Below, one piece after another: positions 8,875-17,152 of a stretch of DNA of 64,000 nucleotides. Each line of letters starts with the position of its first letter. Position 1 is the stretch's first letter. The position numbers and the translations under genes are program-made. The stretch spans positions 2,356,337 to 2,420,336 of the forward strand of contig NZ_CP075169.1 in NCBI RefSeq assembly GCF_016865525.2, read 5' to 3'. The notes beneath the pieces were generated by a model that saw nothing but the letters and a program-made list of their open reading frames with translations, was not told where the DNA came from and searched no databases. This DNA is from Sodalis ligni (lineage in GTDB: Bacteria > Pseudomonadota > Gammaproteobacteria > Enterobacterales > Enterobacteriaceae).

Positions 8875-10470
8875 ATGCAAAACATATTAAAAATCGACTC
8901 AACTGATACCCTCATTGTTGCCCTGAAGGATTTAAAAAAAGGTGAGAAAGTCAGCTGGGATGATGAAGAATATGTCCTGAAAACGGATGTAAAAGCCAAG
9001 CACAAATTCGCCACTCGGGAGATCCCGGTCGGCGGCGTCGTTTCTTTATACGGGGTGCCGGTTGGCAAAGCAATAAAAGCCATTGCCCAGGGCGCGGCCG
9101 TTACCGTTGATAATATAAAACATTTCGCGGCTCCTGTTAGCCTGGATGATAGCGAATCCTATCAATGGGACGTTCCCGATGTGTCGGAATGGAAAGATGC
9201 CACTTTTAAAGGCATTATTCGTGGCGATGGCCGGGTAGGGACGGCGAATTACTGGCTGGTCTTCCCGCTGGTTTTTTGTGAAAACCGGAATGTGCAAAAA
9301 GTCACCGATGCGTTGAATGAGGCGTTGGGCTATGCCGATAATGGATTGAAGGATTTCGCGCATCAGTTGGCTGCAAGCAGCGGCGAGCGGCAAGCTTCCG
9401 TACGCCCCTTTCCCCATCTGGACGGCGTTCGCTGTTTTACCGTAACGTCGGGGTGCGGCGGCGCGACCTCAGACAGCATGACCATGTGTGACGTTCTGGC
9501 CGCATATGCGGACCACCCCAATGTCGCGGGGGTAACGGTTTTCGCACTGGGCTGCGAAAAGGCGCGTATCGTTGATTTCAAGGCTGCGCTCAAAAAGCGC
9601 AACCCGGACTTTAGCAAGGAAATCATCTATTTCCGGCAACAAGACTGGGATAGTGAAGAAAAAATGATGCGGGATGCCCTTAAGGCGACCTACGGGGCCA
9701 TTCAAAAAACGCCGGTGGCGGAACGCGTTGATGTCCCGCTTTCCCATTTGAAGCTCGGGGTAAAATGCGGCGCTTCAGATGGTTTTTCCGGTATCAGCGC
9801 CAACCCGGCGATGGGGCTGGTTTCCGACTGGCTGGTGGCCCTGGGCGGCGCCTCGGGCTTAGCCGAATTTCCGGAACTCTGCGGGGCGGAAGGGGATATT
9901 GTCAAACGCTGTATGACCCGTGAATTGAAAGAGAAATTTTTGAGCCTGATGAAACATTATGAACATGTGGCCAATTTCTTTGATACGTCCATTTCCGATA
10001 ATCCAAGCCCGGGAAATATCGCTGACGGCCTGATTACCGATGCCATCAAATCGGCCGGCGCAGCCAAGAAGGGCGGCCGGGCGCCTGTCAGTGCCGTTTG
10101 CGATTATGCGGAGCCCATGGCGGAGTCAGGATTGTCCCTGGTGTGCACGCCGGGTAATGACGTACTTGCGGTGACGGGTTTGGTTGCGGCCGGATGCAAT
10201 GCGGTTATCTTTTCAACCGGGCTGGGAACGCCGACGGGAAACCCCATTGTTCCGGTGTTGAAAATTTCAACAAACTCGGCGATCGCAAAACGGCTGGTGG
10301 ATATGATTGATTATGATTGCGGCCCCATTATTGATGGCACACCGCTGCCGATAATCAGCCGCGGACTGTTCAAGACATTAATCGAAGCCGCCAGTGGTTC
10401 CTATAAAGTGAAAGCGGATCGGCTGGAGCAATCCGATTTTATGCTGTGGAAGCGCTCCCTCGATTTGTAG
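8875..10470 (+). CDS. UxaA/GarD-family sugar-acid dehydratase
   Basis: A 531-residue enzyme with the two-part layout of altronate and galactarate dehydratases: an N-terminal SAF-like domain (residues 1-85; IPVGGVVSLYGVPVGKAI) and a large C-terminal domain. Family motifs include GRVGTANYWLV, SGCGGATSDS, FALGCEKARI, KCGASDGFSGISANPAMG and FSTGLGTPTGNPIVPVLKIS. These Fe2+-dependent enzymes remove water from altronate or galactarate to give 2-keto-3-deoxy acids. The length is nearer GarD (523) than UxaA (495). I chose ATG 8875 with GAGGAA just before it over a TTG at 8848. Its natural partner aldolase upstream is broken, so the pathway as encoded here may be incomplete. Confidence 0.85.
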   Translation: MQNILKIDSTDTLIVALKDLKKGEKVSWDDEEYVLKTDVKAKHKFATREIPVGGVVSLYGVPVGKAIKAIAQGAAVTVDNIKHFAAPVSLDDSESYQWDVPDVSEWKDATFKGIIRGDGRVGTANYWLVFPLVFCENRNVQKVTDALNEALGYADNGLKDFAHQLAASSGERQASVRPFPHLDGVRCFTVTSGCGGATSDSMTMCDVLAAYADHPNVAGVTVFALGCEKARIVDFKAALKKRNPDFSKEIIYFRQQDWDSEEKMMRDALKATYGAIQKTPVAERVDVPLSHLKLGVKCGASDGFSGISANPAMGLVSDWLVALGGASGLAEFPELCGAEGDIVKRCMTRELKEKFLSLMKHYEHVANFFDTSISDNPSPGNIADGLITDAIKSAGAAKKGGRAPVSAVCDYAEPMAESGLSLVCTPGNDVLAVTGLVAAGCNAVIFSTGLGTPTGNPIVPVLKISTNSAIAKRLVDMIDYDCGPIIDGTPLPIISRGLFKTLIEAASGSYKVKADRLEQSDFMLWKRSLDL

Positions 10471-10526
10471 CCTGCGCACCCGCTCCGCTTGCAACAATAA
10501 CCGTAATGCTGCAAGTCGATTATGTT

Positions 10527-10553
10527 GGCAACAGGGTATTTTACCTTGTTGCC
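10527..10553. terminator. Hairpin after sugar-acid operon
   Basis: Inverted repeat GGCAACAGGGTA with TACCTTGTTGCC (one mismatch), starting 57 bases after the dehydratase stop. A T-rich run (TTCTTTTTCTT) follows about ten bases later, so terminator function is plausible but not classic. Confidence 0.45.
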
Positions 10554-10692
10554 TGTCATGATGGATTCTTTTTCTTCCATAGGAAGGGGCTTGCCATGAT
10601 TTGGCCATCGCGCGCTATGAGTACAGTTTCATTCGTCGGTAGCATTTTTTGATCCTGTGATTTATGGCGCATAATTTTTTTGAGCAATAGTT

Positions 10693-10720
10693 CAATATTT
10701 GTTCATATGAACAAGTATTG
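10693..10720. promoter_or_regulatory. 28-bp operator palindrome before TIM paralogue
   Basis: The left arm CAATATTTGTTCAT and right arm ATGAACAAGTATTG are inverted copies with one mismatch in 14. The palindrome ends ten bases before the start codon at 10731 and shares TTGTTCAT with the promoters at 14821 and 18526. It is a likely operator for the island regulator. Confidence 0.65.
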
Positions 10721-10730
10721 AAGAGCGAAC

Positions 10731-11504
10731 ATGGCGGCAAAATTAATCGGTACCAGTTGGAAAATGAACAAAACGCTTCCTGAAGCGTTGGATTACTGTG
10801 CTGCTCTGGCGCAGGGTGCGCCGCTGCCCCATCAGTTGCAGCCGTTTGTTATTCCCCCTTTTACCCTGGTGCGAGAGGTGACCCAGGCGTTCAAAAAGGC
10901 GGGCATCAATTGTCTAACAGGTGTGCAGAATATGCACTTTGCCGATCAAGGGGCTTTTACCGGTGAGATCTCACCCCTGATGGTGAAAGACACCGGCGCT
11001 ACCCTTGTGGAGATAGGTCACTCCGAGCGACGGGAATTTTTCGGCGAAACCGACGAAACGGTGCAGCTTAAGGCCGCCGCCGCGCTGCGCCACGGTTTGA
11101 CGCCGCTTATTTGTATCGGCGACAGCCTGCGCGAGAAACAGTGGGGCGTTTCCGAAGAGACGGTCGTCCGCCAGATGAAAGCCGCGCTGGCGGGATTGGC
11201 GCCCGAAAGCGTGGCGCGGGTGATAATCGCTTACGAACCCATTTGGGCCATCGGGGAGCATGGCGTGCCGGCGACAAACGACGAGGCGCGGACAATGCAT
11301 CAGCGCCTGTATCGCGCCCTGGAGGAGAGCTACGGCGGGAAGATTGCCCATCGGGTACCGCTGCTCTATGGCGGCAGCGTTAACCATGACAATGCGCTGG
11401 CGCTGCTGTCTTTGCCGCACGTGGACGGCCTGTTTATCGGCCGGGCCGCGTGGGACGGGGCGTCTTATCTGCAACTGCTGAAAACTATCGCAACGCGTTG
11501 TTAG
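10731..11504 (+). CDS. Triosephosphate-isomerase paralogue, likely tetrulose-phosphate isomerase
   Basis: A 257-residue TIM-fold isomerase. All three catalytic elements are present: the lysine in TSWKMNK (residue 11), histidine in IGHSERREFFG and glutamate in AYEPIWAIG; the phosphate loop YGGSVN is near the end. The genomic setting is not glycolytic: it converges on TIM-barrel isomerase, dhaL, dhaK and rpiB-like genes. Known TIM paralogues of this kind are EryH (erythritol route) and LerI (L-erythrulose 1-phosphate to D-erythrulose 4-phosphate), so a C4 ketose phosphate is a better guess than dihydroxyacetone phosphate. A 28-bp palindrome covers its promoter; the GAAGAGCG ribosome site is weak. 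Confidence 0.8.
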   Translation: MAAKLIGTSWKMNKTLPEALDYCAALAQGAPLPHQLQPFVIPPFTLVREVTQAFKKAGINCLTGVQNMHFADQGAFTGEISPLMVKDTGATLVEIGHSERREFFGETDETVQLKAAAALRHGLTPLICIGDSLREKQWGVSEETVVRQMKAALAGLAPESVARVIIAYEPIWAIGEHGVPATNDEARTMHQRLYRALEESYGGKIAHRVPLLYGGSVNHDNALALLSLPHVDGLFIGRAAWDGASYLQLLKTIATRC

Positions 11505-11532
11505 ATTGCCCCCCACGGTGCCCGGCGCCGCC

Positions 11533-11562
11533 GTGCCGCCCTCCCATCGGAGGGGCGGGGCA
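11533..11562. terminator. Hairpin between convergent genes
   Basis: GTGCC-GCCCTCC (from 11533) pairs with GGAGGGGC-GGGGCAC around a CATC loop, in the 66 bases between the convergent TIM paralogue and TIM-barrel isomerase. There is no T tract, so this is a structural guess for a bidirectional terminator. Confidence 0.4.
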
Positions 11563-11570
11563 CAGACGAA

Positions 11571-12422
11571 TCATCCGAGCGCCCGGCCCAGCATGGTTTC
11601 CAGCGCCTGGCGCGATTGCAGCAAGACTTCGCGGCTTTGTTCCACCGGAACAGGGTTGGCGCCGCGCAGCGGCATGGTGTTGGCCTGGCGGTGCATACGC
11701 AGCGGGATCTCCAGGCTGCATGGGATATTGTGCTGCTCCAGCGCCGGCAGCAGCGGCCGGTAGTCCAGCTGTCCCCGGCCGATAGCCGTGAAGAAGAACT
11801 CGCCGTTTTGGGTCCGTATATCTTTGATATGGCAATGGCGCATGCTTCCCAGCATCTCAAATCCGTGCTCAATGGGCGCCACGTCCGGCCGCAGCGAGAC
11901 CATATTGCCGGCGTCGAAGTTAAAGGCGACGGCGTCGTGCCCCACATCTTCCAGCAGTTGCCGCCCTTCCTGGGCGACTGAAAACGCATCGTAATCGGGA
12001 TCGCCGCCGTTCTCCACGCATATCACGCAGCCGTGATCGGCGGCTTCGGGGGCCAGGGCCCGTAAATTATGCACCAGCCGGTCATAATCCCCTCGTTTGG
12101 CGGTGCAGGTATTCAAATAGGTCGCGCCGATTTTAGAAGCGAAGCTAATACGTTTGCTAAATTGCGCCACCGCATCCTCTCCCGCCAGGTTGATGGTGCA
12201 GCCCAGCGCCACGGAGCGTAGCCGATATTTATCAAACAGCGCCTTGACCCTGGCGGCGTTCTCGTCGCCGAACAGCGCCGGGTCGAGATCGCCGACATAA
12301 CCTTGGTTATAGGCCAGTTCAATGATGTTAAAGCCTGTTTCATGCACGATTCGAAAGGTGGTTTCCTGGTCGATACCGTCGAACATGGCGGTATTTACGC
12401 CGACGATTAACGGGTATGTCAT
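11571..12422 (-). CDS. Sugar phosphate isomerase/epimerase (xylose-isomerase-like TIM barrel)
   Basis: A 283-residue AP-endonuclease-2-type TIM barrel. The four metal ligands of this superfamily appear in order: glutamate in ICVENGG, aspartate in NFDAGN, histidine in HCHIKD and glutamate in SLEIPLR. Start ATG 12422 has GAGGA eight bases upstream. It is the last gene of a minus-strand operon, after RpiB-like, DhaK and DhaL. Members of this family interconvert ketoses or epimerise sugar phosphates, including the tetrulose-phosphate racemase EryC, so it could bring another C4 stereoisomer into the same pathway. The exact reaction cannot be read from sequence. Confidence 0.75.
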   Translation of the reverse strand: MTYPLIVGVNTAMFDGIDQETTFRIVHETGFNIIELAYNQGYVGDLDPALFGDENAARVKALFDKYRLRSVALGCTINLAGEDAVAQFSKRISFASKIGATYLNTCTAKRGDYDRLVHNLRALAPEAADHGCVICVENGGDPDYDAFSVAQEGRQLLEDVGHDAVAFNFDAGNMVSLRPDVAPIEHGFEMLGSMRHCHIKDIRTQNGEFFFTAIGRGQLDYRPLLPALEQHNIPCSLEIPLRMHRQANTMPLRGANPVPVEQSREVLLQSRQALETMLGRALG

Positions 12423-12482
12423 AGATAAGTCCTCATGATCCGGCGGTGGCTGGCCAATGCATTGGGGATCGCCACGACGTTG

Positions 12483-13127
12483 TTACAGGGCGACCGGTTC
12501 ATGTCGTTTGATGCCTTCCGCCATGAAAGAGAGGATAAGCGACATGGAAACGGCGCCGGGATCGGGATGGCCGATGGAGCGTTCGCCGAGGGCTTTCGCG
12601 CGGCCGAATGCCGCCACCATCTGTTTGGTCCCTTCGGCGCCCTGGCCGGCCGCCCGGGCGATTTTCGGCAGTGCGGCATACAGCGGTTCGGATCCCAGCG
12701 ACTGCGAAACCGCCGCCGCCGCCGCCAGCGCGTCAACCATGGTTTTATCACCGGGTTTGGCGCCGCCGCGTTTGCATACCGCGTCCAATCCGCTGCTCAG
12801 AAAACGGCTCAAGAGCGGCGTGGTCAGGACGGTTTCTCCGGTCAGGCTTTTGCCGCCGGCGCGGAACAGGGTGCCGAAAATAGCCCCCGATGCGCCGCCC
12901 ATGCTGGACATCAGTTCGGTGCCCACGCGGGTCAACAGCACACCGATATCCTCGGCCTGCCCCGGCGCCTGGGACAGTAGCTTTTCCACCGCGGTAAAAC
13001 CGCGCTGCATGCCGACACCATGGTCGCCGTCGCCCACCGCCATATCCAGGCGGGTGAGTTCCGGTTCGCTGGCAATCATTTTATTGGCGACAAACCGAAG
13101 TAAGGATGACATTTCAGTGGCGTTCAT
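12483..13127 (-). CDS. dhaL: DhaL-type kinase subunit (ADP/ATP-binding)
   Basis: A 214-residue all-helical nucleotide-binding subunit of dihydroxyacetone kinase type. The Mg-nucleotide motif VGDGDHGVGMQRG is at residues 30-42, followed by GGASGAIFGTLFR and GDKTMVDAL. E. coli DhaL is 210 residues. It starts two bases after the dhaK stop, so the two are co-translated. No DhaM (the PTS phosphate donor) gene is near, so either the pair uses ATP directly, as tetrulose kinases do, or a DhaM is elsewhere. With TIM- and RpiB-like isomerases next to it, an erythrulose-type ketose is a likely substrate. Confidence 0.85.
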   Translation of the reverse strand: MNATEMSSLLRFVANKMIASEPELTRLDMAVGDGDHGVGMQRGFTAVEKLLSQAPGQAEDIGVLLTRVGTELMSSMGGASGAIFGTLFRAGGKSLTGETVLTTPLLSRFLSSGLDAVCKRGGAKPGDKTMVDALAAAAAVSQSLGSEPLYAALPKIARAAGQGAEGTKQMVAAFGRAKALGERSIGHPDPGAVSMSLILSFMAEGIKRHEPVAL

Positions 13128-13129
13128 GC

Positions 13130-14131
13130 TTATTTCCTCCAGGCAAAACTATGGCAAGGTGCGTCATAGAGTGATTTCAGTTCGTCATCCAGCTTGAAAA
13201 ACGTAATGGAGTAGCCGGACATTTCTTGCGAGGTACAATAGCTGCCTATCAAAGTATCGTGGATACGGATACCGCGCTCCGCCAGCAGTTGATGGACCTT
13301 GCGGTTGGCGATAAGCAGTTCGCTGTAGGTTGACGCCCCCAGATTGTTTACCAACAGGCAGATTTCATCACCGGTGGCCAGGGCCAGATCCCCGTAAAGA
13401 CTGTCCACCAGTTCGGTCACCAGTTGGTCGGCGGGAACCATTTTCTGGCGGCGTACGCCGGGCTCGCCGTGAATGCCCATGCCCAGCTCAAACTCATCTT
13501 CCGGGATGTCGAAGTTAAACTCCCCGGTTTGCGGCAGCGAACAGGGGGATAACGCCACGCCGATGGTGCGGGTATTATCATTGGCCTTTGCCGCCAGCCG
13601 GCAGACTTCATCCAGCTCGCGGCTATGGCGACCGGCGGCGCCGGCGATTTTCAGCACCATCATGTCCCCGGCCACGCCGCGCCTGTCCTGCATGCGATGG
13701 GCGGGAGCCGAGGCCATATCGTCATTGACCCGCACCGTGCGTGTTGGAATGCCTTCTTCTTCCAGCAATTCGGCGGCAATATCGAAGTTCATGTTATCGC
13801 CCGCGTAGTTGCCGTAGATAAAAAGCGCCCCTTTGCCGCGATTGGCGCTCTTTACCGTGTCCATGATGACGTTAGGGGCCGGGGAGGTGAATATGTCTCC
13901 CAGGGCGGCGGCGTCCGCCAGCCCGTCGCCCACATAGCCGGCGAACATCGGTTCATGCCCGCTGCCGCCGCCGGTCAACACCAGCACCTGTTCATCGCGT
14001 AATCCCGCGCGCACCACGGCGCTGATCCCATCAATTTTTTGCAGACTGCCGCCGCAGGCGGCGATCAGCCCTTCCAACTGCTCCCGGCAAACATCAATGG
14101 GGTTATTCAGTAATTTTTTGGGTTTTCTCAT
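13130..14131 (-). CDS. dhaK: DhaK-type kinase subunit (ketose-binding)
   Basis: A 333-residue substrate-binding subunit of the dihydroxyacetone kinase family. Diagnostic motifs are VLTGGGSGHEPMFAGYVGDG near residue 50, IYGNYAGDNMNF, and GMGIHGEPG, whose histidine forms the hemiaminal with the ketose carbonyl. I prefer ATG 14131, preceded by TGGAG, over an upstream GTG at 14143 that overlaps that ribosome site. It is followed two bases later by dhaL. The family includes D- and L-erythrulose kinases (DerK, LerK); the flanking TIM- and RpiB-like isomerases match the partner enzymes of those pathways. Triose use cannot be excluded. Confidence 0.85.
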   Translation of the reverse strand: MRKPKKLLNNPIDVCREQLEGLIAACGGSLQKIDGISAVVRAGLRDEQVLVLTGGGSGHEPMFAGYVGDGLADAAALGDIFTSPAPNVIMDTVKSANRGKGALFIYGNYAGDNMNFDIAAELLEEEGIPTRTVRVNDDMASAPAHRMQDRRGVAGDMMVLKIAGAAGRHSRELDEVCRLAAKANDNTRTIGVALSPCSLPQTGEFNFDIPEDEFELGMGIHGEPGVRRQKMVPADQLVTELVDSLYGDLALATGDEICLLVNNLGASTYSELLIANRKVHQLLAERGIRIHDTLIGSYCTSQEMSGYSITFFKLDDELKSLYDAPCHSFAWRK

Positions 14132-14174
14132 AACCAACTCCACAGAGGTCCAAAGATATTCGCGTCAGGTTTAT

Positions 14175-14191
14175 CGTTAATGACATTAACG
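14175..14191. repeat. Short palindrome between rpiB-like and dhaK
   Basis: CGTTAAT-GAC-ATTAACG is a perfect 7-bp inverted repeat in the 129-base gap before dhaK. It may be a processing or regulatory site; nothing more can be said. Confidence 0.4.
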
Positions 14192-14260
14192 AGGTTTTAA
14201 TAATGAAAACCCGACGATCTTAAATATGCGGCCAATTAACCTGTCCCTGTATTCAATGAC

Positions 14261-14722
14261 TTAATTACCGGTAGCGGTGTGTTTATGAAATTTTTTGTCG
14301 TAATACTGGATGCGTTCCACCTTCGGCGCCGAGCCGCCGGCTTCGAATTCCGAGGCCAGCCAGGACGTTAAGATGCTTTTTGCCAGTTCGGGGCCGATCA
14401 CCCGGGCCCCCAGGGTGATGATTTGCGCATTGTTGCTTTTGCGCGCGCGTTCCGCGGAATAATTATCGTGGCAAAGGGCGGCACGGATACCCGGCACTTT
14501 ATTTGCGGAAATAGACATGCCGATACCGGTACCGCACAAGAGAATACCTCGCTCATGCGTGCCGTTAACGATCTGTTCCGCCAGGTAAACCGCAATATCC
14601 GGATATATATTACCCGTATCGCTATAGTCTTTTACCTCCAGTCCTTTATTACGCAGGAATTCCACCAGGGTATCTTTTAATCCCGTAGCGGCATCATCGC
14701 CGCCGATAGCAATAGGTAGCAT
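14261..14722 (-). CDS. RpiB/LacAB-family isomerase, likely tetrose-phosphate (EryI/DerI type)
   Basis: A 153-residue RpiB-fold isomerase. ATG 14722 has GGAGA five bases upstream and gives the normal family start MLPIAIGGDDAA. The catalytic cysteine and phosphate loop are in GILLCGTGIGMSISANKVPG, followed by RAALCHDNYSAERARKSNN and ITLGARVIG. Ribose-5-phosphate isomerase B, EryI and DerI all share these marks; DerI and EryI convert D-erythrulose 4-phosphate to D-erythrose 4-phosphate. It is first in an operon with dhaK, dhaL and a TIM-barrel isomerase, and its promoter faces another TIM-barrel gene, so the C4 role is preferred over ribose. Confidence 0.8.
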   Translation of the reverse strand: MLPIAIGGDDAATGLKDTLVEFLRNKGLEVKDYSDTGNIYPDIAVYLAEQIVNGTHERGILLCGTGIGMSISANKVPGIRAALCHDNYSAERARKSNNAQIITLGARVIGPELAKSILTSWLASEFEAGGSAPKVERIQYYDKKFHKHTATGN

Positions 14723-15212
14723 GGCTTCTCCAGAAGGCTGAGCTGCTCCGGTATATCGCAGCCCTGATTGATGAATAACACGCCGATACTCGGCCAAACA
14801 AAAGAACATATGTGATACTTTTGTTCATTTTATAGTTAATTTTATTATTAAAAATTGAGATAAGTCGCAAAACCGGCTGTGGAGGGCGTGGAAGCTACGT
14901 AATTGTTAACTGAAACGTATCAATAGGCTTATTAAAAATATCAATCATTGAACAAAAGTTCTTACTGGACGCTATCTCCGGACAAATGCTCTTTTTTACA
15001 GAGCGGCTTCGCCGCGGCTGCCTTCACCGCAAAAATCAAAACGAGATGTGCCTCAAGTTTATTTTTTACGTTCCATGCCATTTTTATACACATGTTCATA
15101 CATGTAACATATGTATATGTACTTCAATCATTCGAGTTACGGGAAAGCCAACGCACCTGCAACTTGAAGTATGACGAATATAGCCGCGTGTTTTACCTTA
15201 TAGGGGGGCGCC
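14723..15212. promoter_or_regulatory. Divergent promoter region with repeated TTTTGTTCA elements
   Basis: A 490-base gap between divergent isomerase genes, with no convincing ORF. ACTTTTGTTCA at 14817-14827 recurs inverted as TGAACAAAAGT at 14949-14959, and TGTTCATA is found at 15093-15100 within a run of ATG/CAT-rich repeats. These match the TTGTTCAT core seen at the TIM-paralogue and MFS/SIS promoters. The 3' part also holds a dispersed 36-bp repeat. Confidence 0.55.
15147..15182 (+). repeat. Dispersed 36-bp intergenic repeat, copy 1
   Basis: The segment starting GCCAACGCACCTGCAACTTG and ending near TGACGAATATA is 31/36 identical to 32749-32784. Both copies are intergenic and end in TATA. 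Confidence 0.6.
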
Positions 15213-16127
15213 ATGACCAAAACCCACAGGCTGTATCCTTCCGCGCATATCGCCGAGCTTTTTTTCCCCTTAACCCGGGATGAAAACGCCGTGGCGCAGG
15301 TGGTTCGGCGCATCGCCGACGGGGGGTATTATCGTGGATTTGAAACCGGCATCATCCATCAGCCGCCTGTTGCCGAAACGATCCGCGCCATCGCCGGGCA
15401 ACATGGGTTAAACGTAACGCAATGGCTGACGTTTGAGCTGCTGAAAGACCGGCTTAACCTTAGCAGCCTCGATACCGCCCTGCGGGAAAAATCCATTAAG
15501 CGGGCCTGCGAACTGGTGCATCTGGCGGCGGCCTGCGGCACCAGTAAGCTGTCGCTGGTGAGCGGCGACGATCCGGGAGATGAGCGACGGGAAGAGGCCA
15601 AAAAGGGATTTGCCGAAGCGCTGGTGCGGGTAGGCGAGACCGCCCGGCAATACCCGGACATGCTGGTTCAGGTGGAGCCGCTGGATCGCTTCGCCCACAA
15701 GCGCCAGCTGATAGGGCCCACCGGCGAGACGGTGGAATGGATGATGCGCCTGCGCCCCGATTGTCCGCGTCTTTATCTGGCGTGGGACAGTGCCCATGTC
15801 GCGCTGAACCAGGAGGACCTGGCGGACTCCCTGAAGCTTGCCGCCCCTATCATGTCGCAGATGCATTTGGCCAATGCCATCCTCGACCCGCAGGCGCAGG
15901 GATACGGGGATTATCATATGAAGTTCGGTGAACCGGGATTTTTAACCGCCGGAGTGGCGGCGCGCATCATCCGGACTGCTCTGGCGCTCCCGCTGTCGCC
16001 GGAACTAAAGGCAATTTCCATCGCCGTTGAGATGCGAACGGGTGAAGGGGATGATTTATGGGATAACGAACGGCAATGCCGCGCATTTCTGCAGAGGGCG
16101 TTGGCCGCCGCGGAAAACCCCGGCTGA
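15213..16127 (+). CDS. Sugar phosphate isomerase/epimerase (TIM barrel), second copy type
   Basis: A 304-residue TIM-barrel protein of the xylose-isomerase-like superfamily, distant from the one at 11571. Likely metal ligands are glutamate in LVQVEPLDRF, aspartate and histidine in YLAWDSAHVAL, histidine in SQMHLANA and glutamate in IAVEMRTGEG. GGGGGGC lies five bases before the ATG. It is transcribed away from the rpiB-like operon and followed, on the opposite strand, by a 2-hydroxyacid dehydrogenase. Probably isomerises or epimerises an intermediate of the island's substrate; I cannot name the reaction. Confidence 0.7.
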   Translation: MTKTHRLYPSAHIAELFFPLTRDENAVAQVVRRIADGGYYRGFETGIIHQPPVAETIRAIAGQHGLNVTQWLTFELLKDRLNLSSLDTALREKSIKRACELVHLAAACGTSKLSLVSGDDPGDERREEAKKGFAEALVRVGETARQYPDMLVQVEPLDRFAHKRQLIGPTGETVEWMMRLRPDCPRLYLAWDSAHVALNQEDLADSLKLAAPIMSQMHLANAILDPQAQGYGDYHMKFGEPGFLTAGVAARIIRTALALPLSPELKAISIAVEMRTGEGDDLWDNERQCRAFLQRALAAAENPG

Positions 16128-16140
16128 TCCCGAAGCCGGG
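16118..16140. terminator. Hairpin at convergent gene ends
   Basis: CCCGGC (16118-16123) with GCCGGG (16135-16140) overlaps the stop of the plus-strand gene and lies ten bases before the end of the minus-strand gene. There is no T tract. Confidence 0.35.
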
Positions 16141-16149
16141 CCGCTGCGG

Positions 16150-17085
16150 TTATTTGCCGATGGGGGTCAGCAGGGGCTCGCCGGCGTAAAAAGCCGTTAT
16201 ATTGCCTAAGACCAGTTCGGCCATCGCCCTGCGCGTATGCTGTGTTGCGCTGCCGATATGCGGCGTCAGCACTACATCGTCCCGTTTTAATAATGCCTGC
16301 GGTACGTCGGGTTCACTGGCAAATACGTCCAATCCGGCCCCGGCGATGGTCCCGTTCTCAATCGCGGCAACCAGCGCGGGTTCATCGATAATGCTCCCGC
16401 GGGCAATATTGATGAGAATGCCGTTTTTACCCAGCGCGGCTAATACCTCGTGATTGATTAATTTCAGGCTATCCGGCCCGCCGCTGGCACAGATCATTAA
16501 AAAATCACTATTATCCGCTAATTCCATAATAGAGGGGAAAAACGTACATTCCGGATCGTCAGCGGGATATTTGTCGTAATAACCCACAGGCATATCAAAC
16601 CCTTTTGCCCGTTTGGCAACCGCATGGCCCACCCGGCCGAATCCCACAATACCCAAGCGGCGTCCGCTGACTTTGGCCGTCAATTTATAGGGTTTGCCGT
16701 GCCATTCGCCGTTTTCAATAAACCGCTGCGCGCCGAAGATTTGTCTGGACGCCGCAAGCATTAACGCCATTCCTAAATCGGCAACATCATCAGTCAATAC
16801 ATTCGGCGTGTTGGTCACTTGTACCTGTTGTTGGAATGCGGCATGTGTATCCACGCCGTCATAACCGACGCCAAAAACAGCGATGAGTCGCAAATTGGGT
16901 AATTGGTTAATCAGCACAGCGTCAACCGTTGATTCCCCGCTGGCCAATATGACCTCAATATCATTGGCGATCGCGTTGAATTCTTCCGCGCCCATTTTAA
17001 TATACTCATAGAGATCGTAATGCGATGACACGAGATCCGCTAACGCATCAGGCACTTTGTTTACTCGTAAAATGGCGTTCGGCAT
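16150..17085 (-). CDS. D-isomer-specific 2-hydroxyacid dehydrogenase (GhrB-like)
   Basis: A 311-residue NAD(P)H-dependent dehydrogenase. The nucleotide fold motif is LGIVGFGRVGHAVAKRAKGF followed by YYDKYP; the catalytic triad is arginine in INIARGSIIDE, glutamate in ASEPDVP and histidine in LTPHIGSATQHT. Relatives reduce hydroxypyruvate, glyoxylate or 2-keto-sugar acids. It lies 67 bases after the minus-strand MFS gene, so the two are probably co-transcribed from the 18.5-kb promoter. It may recycle a keto acid formed during breakdown of the island's sugar. Confidence 0.85.
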   Translation of the reverse strand: MPNAILRVNKVPDALADLVSSHYDLYEYIKMGAEEFNAIANDIEVILASGESTVDAVLINQLPNLRLIAVFGVGYDGVDTHAAFQQQVQVTNTPNVLTDDVADLGMALMLAASRQIFGAQRFIENGEWHGKPYKLTAKVSGRRLGIVGFGRVGHAVAKRAKGFDMPVGYYDKYPADDPECTFFPSIMELADNSDFLMICASGGPDSLKLINHEVLAALGKNGILINIARGSIIDEPALVAAIENGTIAGAGLDVFASEPDVPQALLKRDDVVLTPHIGSATQHTRRAMAELVLGNITAFYAGEPLLTPIGK

Positions 17086-17152
17086 AGTGATATCCCGCTG
17101 TGTTGTTTATAAAAAATCAACGTAATATTGAAAAGTCGTTGTGACTCCTTGG

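Noticed and set aside
15085..15125. ATG/CAT-rich repeats as a CRISPR-like or phase-variable array
   Set aside because: The units (CATGTTCATACATG, ACATATGTATATGT) are short, irregular and without spacers; more likely promoter or operator sequence.
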